From assembly GCA_963800395.1 (NCBI GenBank), contig CAWDBD010000018.1, positions 15,726 to 79,725 on the forward strand: a DNA stretch of 64,000 nucleotides. Direction: 5' to 3'. The position numbers were made by a program, and so were the translations under genes. Under the pieces are notes generated by a model. It had not been told where the DNA came from. It searched no databases and was given only the letters and a program-made list of their open reading frames with translations. Below are positions 25,480 through 35,311 of this stretch, in pieces. Numbering within the stretch: the stretch's first letter is position 1; the number at the start of each line of letters is the position of its first letter. The stretch comes from DASSBG01 sp963800395. Lineage in GTDB: Bacteria > Pseudomonadota > Gammaproteobacteria > Xanthomonadales > Rhodanobacteraceae.

Positions 25480-27010
25480 GTGAGCCGACCCAAACCTGTC
25501 CTTCTGCTGATCCTCGATGGCTGGGGCCATCGCGAGTGCGGCGATCACAACGCCATGGCCATGGCCAGTCTGCCCAATTGGCGGCAGTTGCTTGCCGAGT
25601 GCCCGCACAGCCTGGTGGATACCCATGGCGAGAAAGTCGGTCTGCCACAGGGGCAGATGGGCAATTCCGAGGTCGGTCACATGAATATCGGTGCGGGCCG
25701 AATCGTGTGGCAGGAGCTCACCCGCATCGACAAGGCCATCGCCGACGGCAGTTTCTACGACAACCCGGCGCTTGCAGGCGTCTGCAGCGCGGCGATCGAC
25801 GCGGGCGGTACCCTGCACATGCTTGGTCTTGCCAGTTCCGGCGGCGTGCATTCAAGCGCCGAGCATCTGCTCGCGTTTCTGGAGCTGGCCCGGCGCAAGC
25901 ATGTGCCGCGCGTGCGGGTGCATGCCTTCCTGGACGGGCGCGATACGCCCCCGCAAAGTGCGCGTGCCACCCTCGAGGCACTGATGGACAAGTGTGCCGA
26001 ACTGCCGGATGCGCGCATTGCCAGCATTTGCGGCCGCTATTTCGCGATGGACCGTGACAAGCGCTGGGATCGTGTCCAGCGCGCATGGCAGGCGGTAGTG
26101 GCCGGCGAAGGCGCAATACATGCAGACGACGCGCTGCTCGGCGCTCGATGCGGCCTATCAGCGCGGCGAAACCGATGAGTTCGTGCAGCCCGTAGTGATC
26201 GGAGAGGCCGAGCCCATGCGCGACGGTGACGCAGTGGTGTTCATGAACTTCCGCGCCGACCGCGCGCGCCAGCTGAGCCATGCCTTTGTCGATTCCGATT
26301 TTGACGGTTTCGAGCGCGGGCGCGTACCGGCACTGTCGGCCTTCGTGACCCTGACCGAATACGAAAAGGGGCTGGCCGTCAGTGACATCGCCTATCGGCC
26401 GCAGAGTCTCGACAACACCTTGGGCGAATACCTGGCCCGGCAGGGCCTGACGCAACTGCGCATTGCCGAAACCGAGAAATATGCCCACGTCACCTTCTTT
26501 TTTTCCGGTGGTCGGGAGAAGCCCTTTGACGGAGAGGAGCGCATCCTGATCCCCAGCCCCAGGGTGGCCACCTATGACCTGAAGCCGGAGATGAGTGCGG
26601 CCGAGGTCACCGACGCGCTGGTCGAGGCCATCACGGCGCAGCACTTCGACTTCATTGTCTGCAACCTGGCCAATGCCGACATGGTCGGTCACAGTGGCAA
26701 GCTGGATGCCGCCATCAAGGCAGTCGAGGCCGTGGACACATGCCTGGGCCGACTGCGCACGGCCATCGAGTCGGCAGGTGGCGAAATGCTGGTCACTGCA
26801 GACCATGGCAATGCCGAGCAGATGCAGGCTGACGATGGCGAGCCACACACCCAGCACACCGTTGGCCCGGTGCCGCTGGTCTACGTCGGTCGCAAGGCGC
26901 GGCTGATGGATGGTGCGCTGTGTGACCTGGCCCCCACTGTGCTGGCCTTGATGAATTTGCCCAAGCCCGACGAAATGACGGGCCATTCCTTGCTGGAAGC
27001 GGATGACTGA
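25480..27010 (+). pseudogene. gpmI: 2,3-bisphosphoglycerate-independent phosphoglycerate mutase, one-base frameshift
   Basis: The GTG start at 25480 opens the alkaline-phosphatase-fold mutase: LLILDGWG, then the phosphoserine site GQMGNSEVGHMNIGAGR, HAFLDGRDTPP and YFAMDRDKRWDR. After HADDAL near 26137 the frame breaks; removing one base (ctgCtcg to ctgtcg) restores SALDAAYQRGETDEF in the next frame, which continues to 27010 with FRADRARQLS, metal ligands NLANADMVGH and VTADHGNAEQ. Joined length is about 509 residues, normal for GpmI. The enzyme interconverts 3- and 2-phosphoglycerate. Since both halves are intact and glycolysis is essential, sequence error is likely. The stop overlaps envC by eight bases. 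Confidence 0.92.
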
Positions 27011-28214
27011 CCGCCTGCGCAGCGTACTGGCAGCGCCGTGGCAACTGGCCTTTCTTGTCACGTTGCTGATGCTGGCCGTGCCGGTGCATGCCGACCCGCA
27101 GGCGCCCGCACAGCAACGACAGACAAAGCAGAAACTCGAGGCGGTACGCGCGCGCATCGAGCAACTCACCGAGCAGCAGCATCAGGCCACAGCACGGCGC
27201 GATCAACTCAACCGGAAGCTGGTGCAACAGGCGCGGGCACTGGACAAGGCCGCCGCGGCCTTGCACGCAAGCGACACGCAGCTGCAGCAGCTTGAACAGC
27301 GTCTGCATGACCTGGACCAGCAACAGGCGGCGGTGCAGGAACGGCTTGATCACCAGCAGGAGGCATTGGCGGAACTGCTGCGCGCCACCTACAAGCTGGG
27401 CCATGGCAGCGACTTGCGCATGCTGCTGGGCCATGTCGCTCGTTGTCCGCCGGCGAATGATCAAGCCGAGGATGCCGACTGCGCACCGGGCGAGCGGGCA
27501 TTGGCCAAGGTGCAACGTGCACTGGCCTACTCGCGCTATTTCCAGGCCGACCGCGCGCGCAAGATCCGGACATTGCTCAAGGAGCTGGCAGCGCGCAGGG
27601 AAATCAGCCAGCAGATCGCCGCGCAACGCTTGTCCATCCAGCAGCAACGTGAAACGCGCCGCCAGCACCGCGACGCCCTGCAGGCCGAGCGCGAAAAGCA
27701 GCGGCAATTGCTGGCCCGGGCTGAAGCCGACATCAAGCAACGGGGCGAAAGCATCCACAGCCTCGAGCAGGACCGCAAGTCACTGCAAGGGCTGCTGGAG
27801 CAGTTGCGCGATGTGTTCGCCGACATCCCTTCCACAATCCCGGATGATATTCCCTTCAGCCAGCGGCGCGGCAAACTGCCATGGCCGGTAGCGGGCACGC
27901 CGCGCAAGCAGAAGGACGGCATTCTGATTGCAGTCAAGGCCGGCACCCAGGTACACGCTGTGGCACACGGCCGCGTGGCCTATGCCGACTGGTTGCGCGG
28001 CTACGGCATGCTCCTGATCATTGATCACGGCAACGGCTGGATGAGCCTGTACGGTGGCAATGAAAGCCTGCTGCACAGCGTAGGCGACTGGGTCAATGCG
28101 GGCGACAAGCTTGCCACCAGCGGTCGCGGCGAAAGCAGTGTGGCCGGGCTGTACTTCGGCTTGCGGCACAAGGGCCACCCGGTTGATCCGGGCACATGGC
28201 TGAAAAAGCGCTGA
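27003..28214 (+). CDS. envC: Murein hydrolase activator EnvC
   Basis: 403 residues. A signal peptide (LAFLVTLLMLAVPVHA) is followed by a long Gln/Arg/Leu-rich coiled coil (about residues 35-275) and a C-terminal LytM/M23 domain (AGTQVHAVAHGRVAYADWL, GYGMLLIIDHGNGWMSLYGG, LYFGLRHKGHPVDP). The zinc ligands of active M23 peptidases are missing, for example the HxH histidine is replaced in LYFGLR, as expected for EnvC, which activates amidases instead of cutting murein itself. It acts in the periplasm at cell separation. The ATG overlaps the gpmI stop and ctpA follows, the usual proteobacterial order. Confidence 0.88.
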   Translation: MTDRLRSVLAAPWQLAFLVTLLMLAVPVHADPQAPAQQRQTKQKLEAVRARIEQLTEQQHQATARRDQLNRKLVQQARALDKAAAALHASDTQLQQLEQRLHDLDQQQAAVQERLDHQQEALAELLRATYKLGHGSDLRMLLGHVARCPPANDQAEDADCAPGERALAKVQRALAYSRYFQADRARKIRTLLKELAARREISQQIAAQRLSIQQQRETRRQHRDALQAEREKQRQLLARAEADIKQRGESIHSLEQDRKSLQGLLEQLRDVFADIPSTIPDDIPFSQRRGKLPWPVAGTPRKQKDGILIAVKAGTQVHAVAHGRVAYADWLRGYGMLLIIDHGNGWMSLYGGNESLLHSVGDWVNAGDKLATSGRGESSVAGLYFGLRHKGHPVDPGTWLKKR

Positions 28215-28321
28215 TCCCCCTGATCGGAGAAGACTGCAGCCCGGCAGGCTGGACACGGGCACGATCGATGTCACAATTGGTCTCACGGTCGTCGCTCACT
28301 GACGGCATCATGGAGTAGCTG

Positions 28322-29692
28322 ATGCGCAAGTTCTTCCCGTTGATCGCCGTGCCGCTGATGGCGCTGGCATTCGCTTGTCCGGCCCAGTCCCCCCAGGCCG
28401 CAGCGACAGCACCGGCTCCGGCACAAAGCGTGCCCGCGCCAGCCAGCACCAGCAGCGCGGGCCAGGTCGACATCGACGACATCCGCACCTTCACCCGTGT
28501 CTACAGCGTGGTCAAGCAGGCCTACGTGGATCCGGTCAGCGACAAGCGCCTGATGCAGGCGGCGATTCACGGCCTGCTGTCAAAGCTTGACCCGCACAGT
28601 GCCTTTCTCGACCGTCGCGACCTGCGCCAGCTGAGCGAGGACACTTCCGGGGAATACGCCGGTATCGGTATCCAGGTAGCGGCAGTCGGCGGACAGTTGC
28701 GGGTCATCGCGCCGCTGGATGGCACGCCCGCGGCGCGCGCCGGCATTCGTTCCGGCGACGTGATTCTCAGCATCAACGGCAAGGCCATTACCAGCCAGAG
28801 CATCGACAGCATGGTCGATCACCTGCGTGGTCCGGCTGGCAGCCAGGTCACCCTGTCCATCCTGCACGACAAGGCGAGCGTGCCCAAGCTGATCAAGCTG
28901 ACTCGCGAGCGCATTCAGGTTGCGAGCGTGCGCTCGCGCATGCTTGAGCCGGGTTTTGCGCTGCTGCGCATCAGTGAATTCCAGCAGGCTACCGAGCAGG
29001 ATTTGCGCCAGGCCATCACCAGGCTGGAAAAAGGCGGTGCTCTGAAGGGCGCGGTGCTCGATCTGCGTTCCAATCCCGGCGGCCTGCTGACGGCGGCGGT
29101 CGGGGTCAGCGACATCTTTCTCGAGCGTGGTGCCATCGTCTCCACACGGGGGCGAACGGCGCAATCGGACATGCGATTTGATGCCACCCAGGGCGACATG
29201 CTGCATGGCGCGCCGCTTGTCGTGCTGGTCGACCAGGGCACCGCCTCGGCCGCGGAGATCGTCGCCGGCGCGCTCAAGGACAACCACCGTGGCCTGATCA
29301 TGGGGCAGCGCACATTCGGCAAGGGCTCAGTACAGAGCGTACTTCCCCTGGACGACAACTACGCCGTCAAACTCACCACCGCGCGCTACTACACTCCCAG
29401 CGGCACATCCATCCAGGCCGAAGGCATCACGCCCGACATCGCGCTGGGCGACCTCACCGTCAACCCGCGGGAAACCCCGCCAACCCCAATCATCAGTGAA
29501 GCCGACCTGCCACATCACCTTGAAAACGGCAGCGAGATGCAGGTGCAGCCCGCGCAGCCGGCAAAAGGCGAGGAACAGCTCGCTCTTGACGATTACGCCC
29601 TATCAGAAGCACTCAATGTTCTGAAAGGCATGGCGCTGTCGCGCCAGCAAAACCGATCCGCTGACGCGAAAGCCGAGCCAAAGCAGCGCTGA
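28322..29692 (+). CDS. ctpA: Carboxy-terminal processing protease (S41)
   Basis: 456 residues with an N-terminal signal (LIAVPLMALAFACPA; the Cys could also be lipidated). A PDZ domain follows (about 105-185; APLDGTPAARAGIRSGDVIL) and then the S41 peptidase core: LDLRSNPGGLL, the catalytic serine in GTASAAEIVAGAL near residue 306 and the catalytic lysine in TFGKGSVQ near 333. It degrades or trims periplasmic proteins at their C-termini. Its place after gpmI-envC is conserved. The last 60 residues are Pro/Gln-rich and probably unstructured. Confidence 0.92.
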   Translation: MRKFFPLIAVPLMALAFACPAQSPQAAATAPAPAQSVPAPASTSSAGQVDIDDIRTFTRVYSVVKQAYVDPVSDKRLMQAAIHGLLSKLDPHSAFLDRRDLRQLSEDTSGEYAGIGIQVAAVGGQLRVIAPLDGTPAARAGIRSGDVILSINGKAITSQSIDSMVDHLRGPAGSQVTLSILHDKASVPKLIKLTRERIQVASVRSRMLEPGFALLRISEFQQATEQDLRQAITRLEKGGALKGAVLDLRSNPGGLLTAAVGVSDIFLERGAIVSTRGRTAQSDMRFDATQGDMLHGAPLVVLVDQGTASAAEIVAGALKDNHRGLIMGQRTFGKGSVQSVLPLDDNYAVKLTTARYYTPSGTSIQAEGITPDIALGDLTVNPRETPPTPIISEADLPHHLENGSEMQVQPAQPAKGEEQLALDDYALSEALNVLKGMALSRQQNRSADAKAEPKQR

Positions 29693-29964
29693 TATTGCCC
29701 AGGTGGCATCAATCGCCTGTGCCTTGAGTGCGCCCTGAGACTCCGCAAATCCTCACGCTCGGAGTAGTTCGTCATGGTGTGCTCCGAAGGCAGCCAGCAG
29801 CAGGTACAAGGTGATTGTGAGCCGGATTTGACCCGTGCCGGACCACTGCCATGGGCGACTGGCGCGGCTGTTCCTTGCTGGAGAGCTGAGCGATGTCGCC
29901 AGGCAGGCCGCCAGATCATGTATCGTGCGGTATCTGTGGGTCTACAGATATCGAGAGGCATTGC

Positions 29965-30456
29965 ATGAGCTCAACCACCAGCGTTCTAGGGTGTTTTGCC
30001 AGGGGCATTGCCCTCCTGATGCTTTCGGCAAGTCCGGTCTTGTTCGCGCAGACGCCCCAGGCTCGGGTCCATCACATGTCGCATGAGGTCATGCCCTTCA
30101 GCATGTCGAAGACGGTACACATCTTCAGGATGACCGAGTCGGGCGGTGTGCAGCGGGTTGTCGCCAGGGATCCGGACGAAAGCGATCAGGTGGCGCTGAT
30201 CCGGCAGCACCTCAGGCACGAAGCGGAGAAGTTTCAGCGCGGCGATTTTTCGGATCCGGCAAGATTGCATGGTGCCGACATGCCGGGGCTCAAGCAGCTT
30301 CGTATCGGTGCCGCGGACATCAAGGTATCGTACGCGGAGCTGCCGATGGGTGCCGAGATCAGGTTTGAAACGACGGACCTGCACTTGATCACCGCCATAC
30401 ATCGCTGGTTTGGCGCCCAGCTATCCGAGCACGGCGCCGACGCCAGGGCCGAGTAG
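29965..30456 (+). CDS. Conserved periplasmic protein, function unknown
   Basis: 163 residues. The ATG at 29965 starts a signal peptide (GCFARGIALLMLSASPVLFA). The mature protein has the motifs MSKTVHIFRMTESGGVQRVVA, QVALIRQHLRHEAEKFQRGDF, SDPARLHGADMPGL and ITAIHRWFGAQLSEHG. Homologues are often mislabelled aspartate carbamoyltransferase in databases, but none of that enzyme's motifs (such as STRT) is present. Function not known. No obvious operon partner. Confidence 0.65.
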   Translation: MSSTTSVLGCFARGIALLMLSASPVLFAQTPQARVHHMSHEVMPFSMSKTVHIFRMTESGGVQRVVARDPDESDQVALIRQHLRHEAEKFQRGDFSDPARLHGADMPGLKQLRIGAADIKVSYAELPMGAEIRFETTDLHLITAIHRWFGAQLSEHGADARAE

Positions 30457-30598
30457 GCCGCGGCGCTCCGGCCGGGCGCTGCCGGTGACGCGACAACGTC
30501 TCGCGCTTGAATGTTGGTCAAGGCGCAAAGCGTTGTCTATCTGGGCGGTTGAATGATTTCTTGTTGACAGGGCCACAGGTAAAGGGTTTGTCGAAAGC

Positions 30599-31726
30599 AT
30601 GCAATCGCCGTTGCAAATCTGGATTGTCGTCTTTGCCATCGGTGCCGCGCAGGCACTGCTGCTGGCCGTGGCGCTATGGCAACGGCGGGTCAACCCGCAA
30701 GCCAACCGGGTGCTCGCTGCATGGCTGGCAATCGTCGGCGTGGATCTGGCGACCAAGGCCTTGTACCTGGCCACGCCGGGGCCGGGACTGCTGTCTGCGT
30801 ATCGCTTGGTGGCCCTGTTTCCGTTCCTCTACGGCAGCATGTTCTATCTGTATGTGCGTGCATTGATCACGGGACGCGCCTTCGCGTTGCGCGATCTTGT
30901 CCACCTGGCCGGGTACGCGCTGGTGCTGGCATTGACCCTGCCGCTCTTTTTCCTTGATCCGGGCCGGACCACAGCGCTGTTCGCCAATTGGTCCGGGGAA
31001 CATTGGCCGCCGCGATGGTTCAACCCGTTTTTGTATGTCTACTCCCTTTCCTATGTGATCGCCGCGCTCACCAGTGTGCATCGCTACCGCAAGCGGCTGC
31101 GGCAGCGGCGGTCGGATGCCGACCGGATGTTGTTGCGCTGGGTCGATGCCATGGCGGTCGGGCAGATAGTCATCTGGGGTATTGCCGCGGCAGTGACTCT
31201 CGCCAACCGCATGCACGGCGAGTACTACATTTTTTGCGCGGTTGCTGCCTGGGTATGTGTGGTGGGCTGGTTCAGTCTCGGCCAACCTCCGGTGGTTGAG
31301 GTGCAGGCCAGGCCGGAAGACGCGCATGCGACCGAGGACACGCCCGATGATGATGCGCGCTTTCCGGCGGTCGAGGCGCGGCTGTCGCAATTGATGGAGG
31401 GCGAAGCCTTGTACCGCGAGCCGGCGCTGACCATCGGCCAGGTGGCCAGGCGCAGCGGCTATCCCGAATACCTGGTGTCGGCCGTGATCAATCGTCGCCT
31501 GGGTGGCACATTCTGGGAGTACATCAGCCGGCAGCGGGTGCAGGCGTCCCGCGCCTGCCTGGCCGATAGCGGCGATGCGCGCACCATCCTTGATATCGCC
31601 TATGCCTGCGGCTTTACCTCCAAGTCGACATTCAACGCGGCTTTCAAGCGTCACGTCGGGCAGACCCCGAGCATGTATCGCCAACAGCATGCGCAAGCAT
31701 CGGTGAAGGCGTCATCCGGAAGCTGA
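30599..31726 (+). CDS. Membrane-anchored AraC-family regulator
   Basis: 375 residues. About seven hydrophobic segments fill residues 5-225 (WIVVFAIGAAQALLLAVAL, LVALFPFLYGSMFYLYV and others), a 7TM sensor of the kind seen in many AraC regulators. The C-terminal 110 residues carry the two helix-turn-helix motifs (LTIGQVARRSGYPEYLVSAV, and DIAYACGFTSKSTFNAAFK, with TPSMYR). It would sense an envelope signal and bind DNA from the membrane. Targets are not evident; the convergent DUF2306 gene overlaps its 3' end. Confidence 0.85.
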   Translation: MQSPLQIWIVVFAIGAAQALLLAVALWQRRVNPQANRVLAAWLAIVGVDLATKALYLATPGPGLLSAYRLVALFPFLYGSMFYLYVRALITGRAFALRDLVHLAGYALVLALTLPLFFLDPGRTTALFANWSGEHWPPRWFNPFLYVYSLSYVIAALTSVHRYRKRLRQRRSDADRMLLRWVDAMAVGQIVIWGIAAAVTLANRMHGEYYIFCAVAAWVCVVGWFSLGQPPVVEVQARPEDAHATEDTPDDDARFPAVEARLSQLMEGEALYREPALTIGQVARRSGYPEYLVSAVINRRLGGTFWEYISRQRVQASRACLADSGDARTILDIAYACGFTSKSTFNAAFKRHVGQTPSMYRQQHAQASVKASSGS

Positions 31727-32374
31727 CATCAGTTCGGCCGAGACCGCCTCGCGGCGCCCGCGCATGGCCGGCCATCGCAGCAGCAGTTCGCAAACCGCCA
31801 GGTTGATCGACCAGCCCAGCCAGGCCGAGGCAATGTAGACGGGAACGAAGGGCAGATGCAGGGCAGCAACGCCCACGCCCAGAATCAGCCGCAGCGTCAC
31901 CGCCGAGTAGGTCAGCGCGACGCTGCGACACATCCAGCGGCGATGGCTGGCCAGATCACCGGCAATGGCGCGCCAGATGCCGATGGCGGTCATGCACGGC
32001 CACAGCAGCGCCAGCAGGACAAAGGCCGTGCGGCTCCAGAGACCACCCTGGGCGTTCAGCGCCAGCGAGAACCCGGCGATGCTGCCGACCAGCACCGAGA
32101 CCGTGTACAGCCAGCCCAGAAAACGGTGCACAGCCGGCTGGCGACGGCGCAGCCTGGCACTGAGCTGCACGGGCCCCAGCAGCAGGGCCAGCGCCGCGAT
32201 GAAAAAGTGCAATGGCACGTCCACTCCCGATATCGAGAATTGCGCTGCAAGCACATTGCCGGTCTCAAACGGCCGGTAGAGATAGGTGAAGGCATGCGCC
32301 GCCACGGCCATTGCCAGCATCACGAACACTGCCCTGGTAGTCCAGCGTCCCGCACGTCCCGTCCATTTCCACAT
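31712..32374 (-). CDS. DUF2306 membrane protein
   Basis: 220 residues with about six membrane segments and the DUF2306 pattern: HAFTYLYRP, the conserved membrane His in DVPLHFFIAALALLLGPVQL, RRRQPAVHRFLGWLYTVSV and LASHRRWMCRSVALTYSAVT. Conserved histidines in membrane helices suggest haem or metal binding, but no function is established. ATG at 32374 is about eight bases from a gggaa site; a GTG just before it is possible. The 3' end overlaps the AraC gene by 15 bases. Confidence 0.8.
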   Translation of the reverse strand: MWKWTGRAGRWTTRAVFVMLAMAVAAHAFTYLYRPFETGNVLAAQFSISGVDVPLHFFIAALALLLGPVQLSARLRRRQPAVHRFLGWLYTVSVLVGSIAGFSLALNAQGGLWSRTAFVLLALLWPCMTAIGIWRAIAGDLASHRRWMCRSVALTYSAVTLRLILGVGVAALHLPFVPVYIASAWLGWSINLAVCELLLRWPAMRGRREAVSAELMSASG

Positions 32375-32593
32375 CACATCGTTCCCGGTTCCAGAAGATG
32401 CGCTCAGTTTGCCGGGACCGGTGCAATGGATCGTCCGAGCCGCCGGAACCGTACCTCCGGCGCCGTTTTCGGGTGTACGATCCGGCCGGATTGCACGTGA
32501 TCGGTCACGGCGAGGCCAGCAGGAAACCAGGCCAGCAGCGGCCTTCGGGACACTATTCGGGGCAGGGCGGTGCCCACACCGCTTTTGCGCAGA

Positions 32594-33682
32594 TCAGCCC
32601 TGTGCTGCAGTTTCGGTCCGGTAGGCGGCACGCAACAGTTCATGAAAGTGATGCACGGCGTCCTCTCGCCGCGGATTGAGCCGCCCCGCATGGTAGGAGC
32701 CGGAGGCCAGGTTGCGCTGCACCATCTCGCACATGTCCACGTCCTGGCGCTGTACCAGATCGCTGAACTCATGATCACGCTGATGCCGCTGTGCCAGTTC
32801 GGCGGCGTCGATGTGCGGCGGGTAGTAGTAGTCGAACTCCACCCGGCAGCGCTGCGCGTCCACCGGCAGCACGCGATTGACCTGCAAGCGGTTGGGCAGG
32901 ATATTCAGCAGGGTATTGGGCCAGACCATGTAATACAGTGCCTCGCCCTTGCCATACAGCTCATCGCCGCTTTCCAGCGGACTGTATTGCAGCGAATGCC
33001 AGGGTGCGGTTTCGACGATATAGCTGCGGTAGTCCAGCAGCGCATTCAGTTCCGGGTGGATGTGCGGGACGTGGTAGCCCTCGAGATAGTTGTCGATGTA
33101 GACCTTCCAGTTGCAGGCGATGTCATAGGACACACGTTCGTGCAGGCGATAGCTCTCGAGGTCGCGATCGCCGAGGCGTGCAGCGATACCTTCCAGCACC
33201 TCGGTCAAAGGCGGGGCCTGCGCATCCAGGCTCGCAAAAATGAATCCCTGCCACTGCGCCACCTGCGCTTGCGGCAGGCAAACGTCGGATACATTGAAGT
33301 CTTCGGTCGCATCCATCTCCGTGGCGCTCAGGAGCTGTCCATCCAGGGCATAGCTCCAGCCGTGATACTGGCAGCGCAGGCGCTTTGCGCCGCTGCCATC
33401 GCACGTGGCCAGCGGGCCGGCCCGATGCCGGCAAACATTGTGCAGTGCCCGCACCGCGCCATCGTCCCCGCGCACGACCAGCAGTGGAACGCCGGCGATT
33501 TCGGTCACCACATGGTCACCGGCACCGGCCAGTGCAGAAGCGTGTGCCACCCATTGCCAGCCATGCGCAAACACGGCGCGGCGATCCAGTGCCTGGCTGT
33601 CTGTGTCGGTATAGAACCGCGCCGGCAGCGCCCTGGCCCTGGCCAACGGTTGCGGCACCAGGTCATCGGTATCGGGTGTCAT
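32594..33682 (-). CDS. Rieske aromatic-ring-hydroxylating dioxygenase-type alpha subunit
   Basis: 362 residues. The Rieske [2Fe-2S] ligands are in CRHRAGPLA (about residue 83) and CQYHGWSY (about 104). The catalytic domain has the mononuclear iron site NYLEGYHVPHIHPEL (two histidines) with the NWKVYIDN segment that carries the bridging acidic residue nearby. The subfamily resembles choline or carnitine monooxygenase-like and other ring-oxidising enzymes; the substrate is not identifiable. No reductase gene is adjacent. Divergent from the VOC-cupin gene with about 180 bases between. Confidence 0.87.
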   Translation of the reverse strand: MTPDTDDLVPQPLARARALPARFYTDTDSQALDRRAVFAHGWQWVAHASALAGAGDHVVTEIAGVPLLVVRGDDGAVRALHNVCRHRAGPLATCDGSGAKRLRCQYHGWSYALDGQLLSATEMDATEDFNVSDVCLPQAQVAQWQGFIFASLDAQAPPLTEVLEGIAARLGDRDLESYRLHERVSYDIACNWKVYIDNYLEGYHVPHIHPELNALLDYRSYIVETAPWHSLQYSPLESGDELYGKGEALYYMVWPNTLLNILPNRLQVNRVLPVDAQRCRVEFDYYYPPHIDAAELAQRHQRDHEFSDLVQRQDVDMCEMVQRNLASGSYHAGRLNPRREDAVHHFHELLRAAYRTETAAQG

Positions 33683-33860
33683 GGATAATCGCCTTGCAAA
33701 AGGAGCAGTATCGCGCAGACCGGTCGACGTGAGAACATCGGCCCACTGCTCGATGCGGCCCGGCCCCGAGCAGATCGGGCCTTGTTCGCCGCGGTTGCCG
33801 TGCAGCGTCGGTCAGGTGGCAGTAGTGTGAAGCGAAACCTTCGATTGGCTGGAACCCGGC

Positions 33861-34964
33861 ATGCCCCACGATTTTCCCCTTGACGCGACGTATCATGCAG
33901 CCCGTGCACAGCTCGTCGTACCCTGCGACGATCTTGATGCGGCCATCGCCTTCTACACCGATCAGCTGGGCTTTCGCCTGCACATGATCATGCCGGCCGA
34001 TGCACCGCGCATCGCCGTGATGTCCGGGTCCGGAATCACACTGCGCCTGGAGCGAAGCGCTGACCCTGCCGTGCCGCATGCCCTGATCCGGCTGCATCTG
34101 GCGGGTGATCCGGAGTGCTGGCCGGCGGGAGACGACGATGTGGTTGTCGCCCCGGGTGGTGTTCGCATCGAACGAGCAGGGACGGGCAAGCCGGCCACGC
34201 CGACGTGCACCGATGTGCTCATCCAGCGAGCCAGTGACGATGCCGCATGGGTCGAGGGACGCGCCGGCATGCACTATCGCGACCTGGTTCCGGGACGGCT
34301 TGGCGGGGCCCTCATTGCCTCGCATATCCGTATTCCCGAGGGCGGGCCGGTGGCCGATTACGTGCACTATCACCGGGTCGGCCTGCAGATGATCTTTTGC
34401 CGTCGCGGGTGGGTGAAAGTGGTCTACGAGGACCAGGGTCCGCCCTTCGTCATGCATGCCGGCGATTGCGTCCTGCAGCCGCCGACGATACGTCATCGCG
34501 TGCTGGAGTCTTCGGCCGGGCTCGAGGTGGTGGAAATCGGCAGTCCTGCCGAGCATGAAACCTGGCGTGACCATGAGCTGGATCTGCCGAACCCCGATGT
34601 GCGGCCGCAACGCCGTTTTGCTGGTCAGCGTTTCGTGCGCCACATCGCGGCGGAAGCCCGCTGGCAGAACGATACTGTCGCGGGTATCGAGTTTCGCGAT
34701 ACCGGCATAGCCGCGGCGACCGACGGCCTTGCCGATGTACGAGTGTTCAGGGTTGCCACGGATGCCGAAAGCGAGTTGACGCTGCCTGTCGGGGAAGCGC
34801 ATTTCCTGTTCGTATTGAAAGGCCAGCTCCGGGTGCGGGATCGGAAGCAGGTAAACCATACCTTGATGGTTGATGATGCCTGCCTCGTTCCCGCAGGCGC
34901 GAACGCGGGGCTTGCGGCCTCTGCCGGCAGTGAATACCTCCAGGCAGTCCTGCCGGAACGCTGA
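33861..34964 (+). CDS. VOC (glyoxalase-like) domain fused to a two-cupin protein
   Basis: 367 residues. Residues about 10-115 form a VOC/glyoxalase unit (LVVPCDDLDAAIAFYTDQLG). The middle part (about 135-235) is a cupin: HIRIPEGGPVADYVHYH, then PPFVMHAGDCVLQPP and IRHRVLESS, with plausible metal ligands in HYHRVG and RHRV. A second, weaker cupin follows at about 290-365 (VGEAHFLFVLKGQLRV, DDACLVPAGANAGL). Such fusions may bind or isomerise small carbonyl compounds; no specific reaction is supported. The divergent Rieske oxygenase suggests a shared catabolic role, which is inference. Confidence 0.7.
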   Translation: MPHDFPLDATYHAARAQLVVPCDDLDAAIAFYTDQLGFRLHMIMPADAPRIAVMSGSGITLRLERSADPAVPHALIRLHLAGDPECWPAGDDDVVVAPGGVRIERAGTGKPATPTCTDVLIQRASDDAAWVEGRAGMHYRDLVPGRLGGALIASHIRIPEGGPVADYVHYHRVGLQMIFCRRGWVKVVYEDQGPPFVMHAGDCVLQPPTIRHRVLESSAGLEVVEIGSPAEHETWRDHELDLPNPDVRPQRRFAGQRFVRHIAAEARWQNDTVAGIEFRDTGIAAATDGLADVRVFRVATDAESELTLPVGEAHFLFVLKGQLRVRDRKQVNHTLMVDDACLVPAGANAGLAASAGSEYLQAVLPER

Positions 34965-35311
34965 GTACGGACCCTAGGGACCCTCTGATTAACCCTGGGC
35001 AGGTGCCACCCATGGTCCCTGGGTTCGCCGCCCCACTTTCAGCACAATCTTGCAGTCGAACGGTGTCGTTGATGTCAGCCTGTGCTGGCGAGCTGGCTGA
35101 ACGCCGGATGTCCATGATATTCCCTGATTCTTAATTTGGTGACGTGCTTCACACCCTTCGCCACACGCCAGTAGAAGAATATCAACTGTGCTCGCACCAA
35201 AGAGTACCGAGCGGCATCTGCGCCCCCTGATGGCAACATCAGCCTCATGTCAGTATCGGCAAATGTGACACCGGAGTGTGTCGCGATACGTGATCGTGCA
35301 GGGAGGTCATC
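34965..35311. other. Intergenic region without a recognisable gene
   Basis: Only a weak inverted repeat near the upstream gene end (AACCCTGGG ... CCCTGGGTT around 34992-35027) stands out. It may act as a terminator for the VOC-cupin gene, but there is no T run. Confidence 0.4.

Noticed and set aside
25718..27169. 483-codon minus-strand frame opposite gpmI
   Set aside because: Shadow frame; the gpmI protein on the plus strand is recognised on both sides of its frame break.
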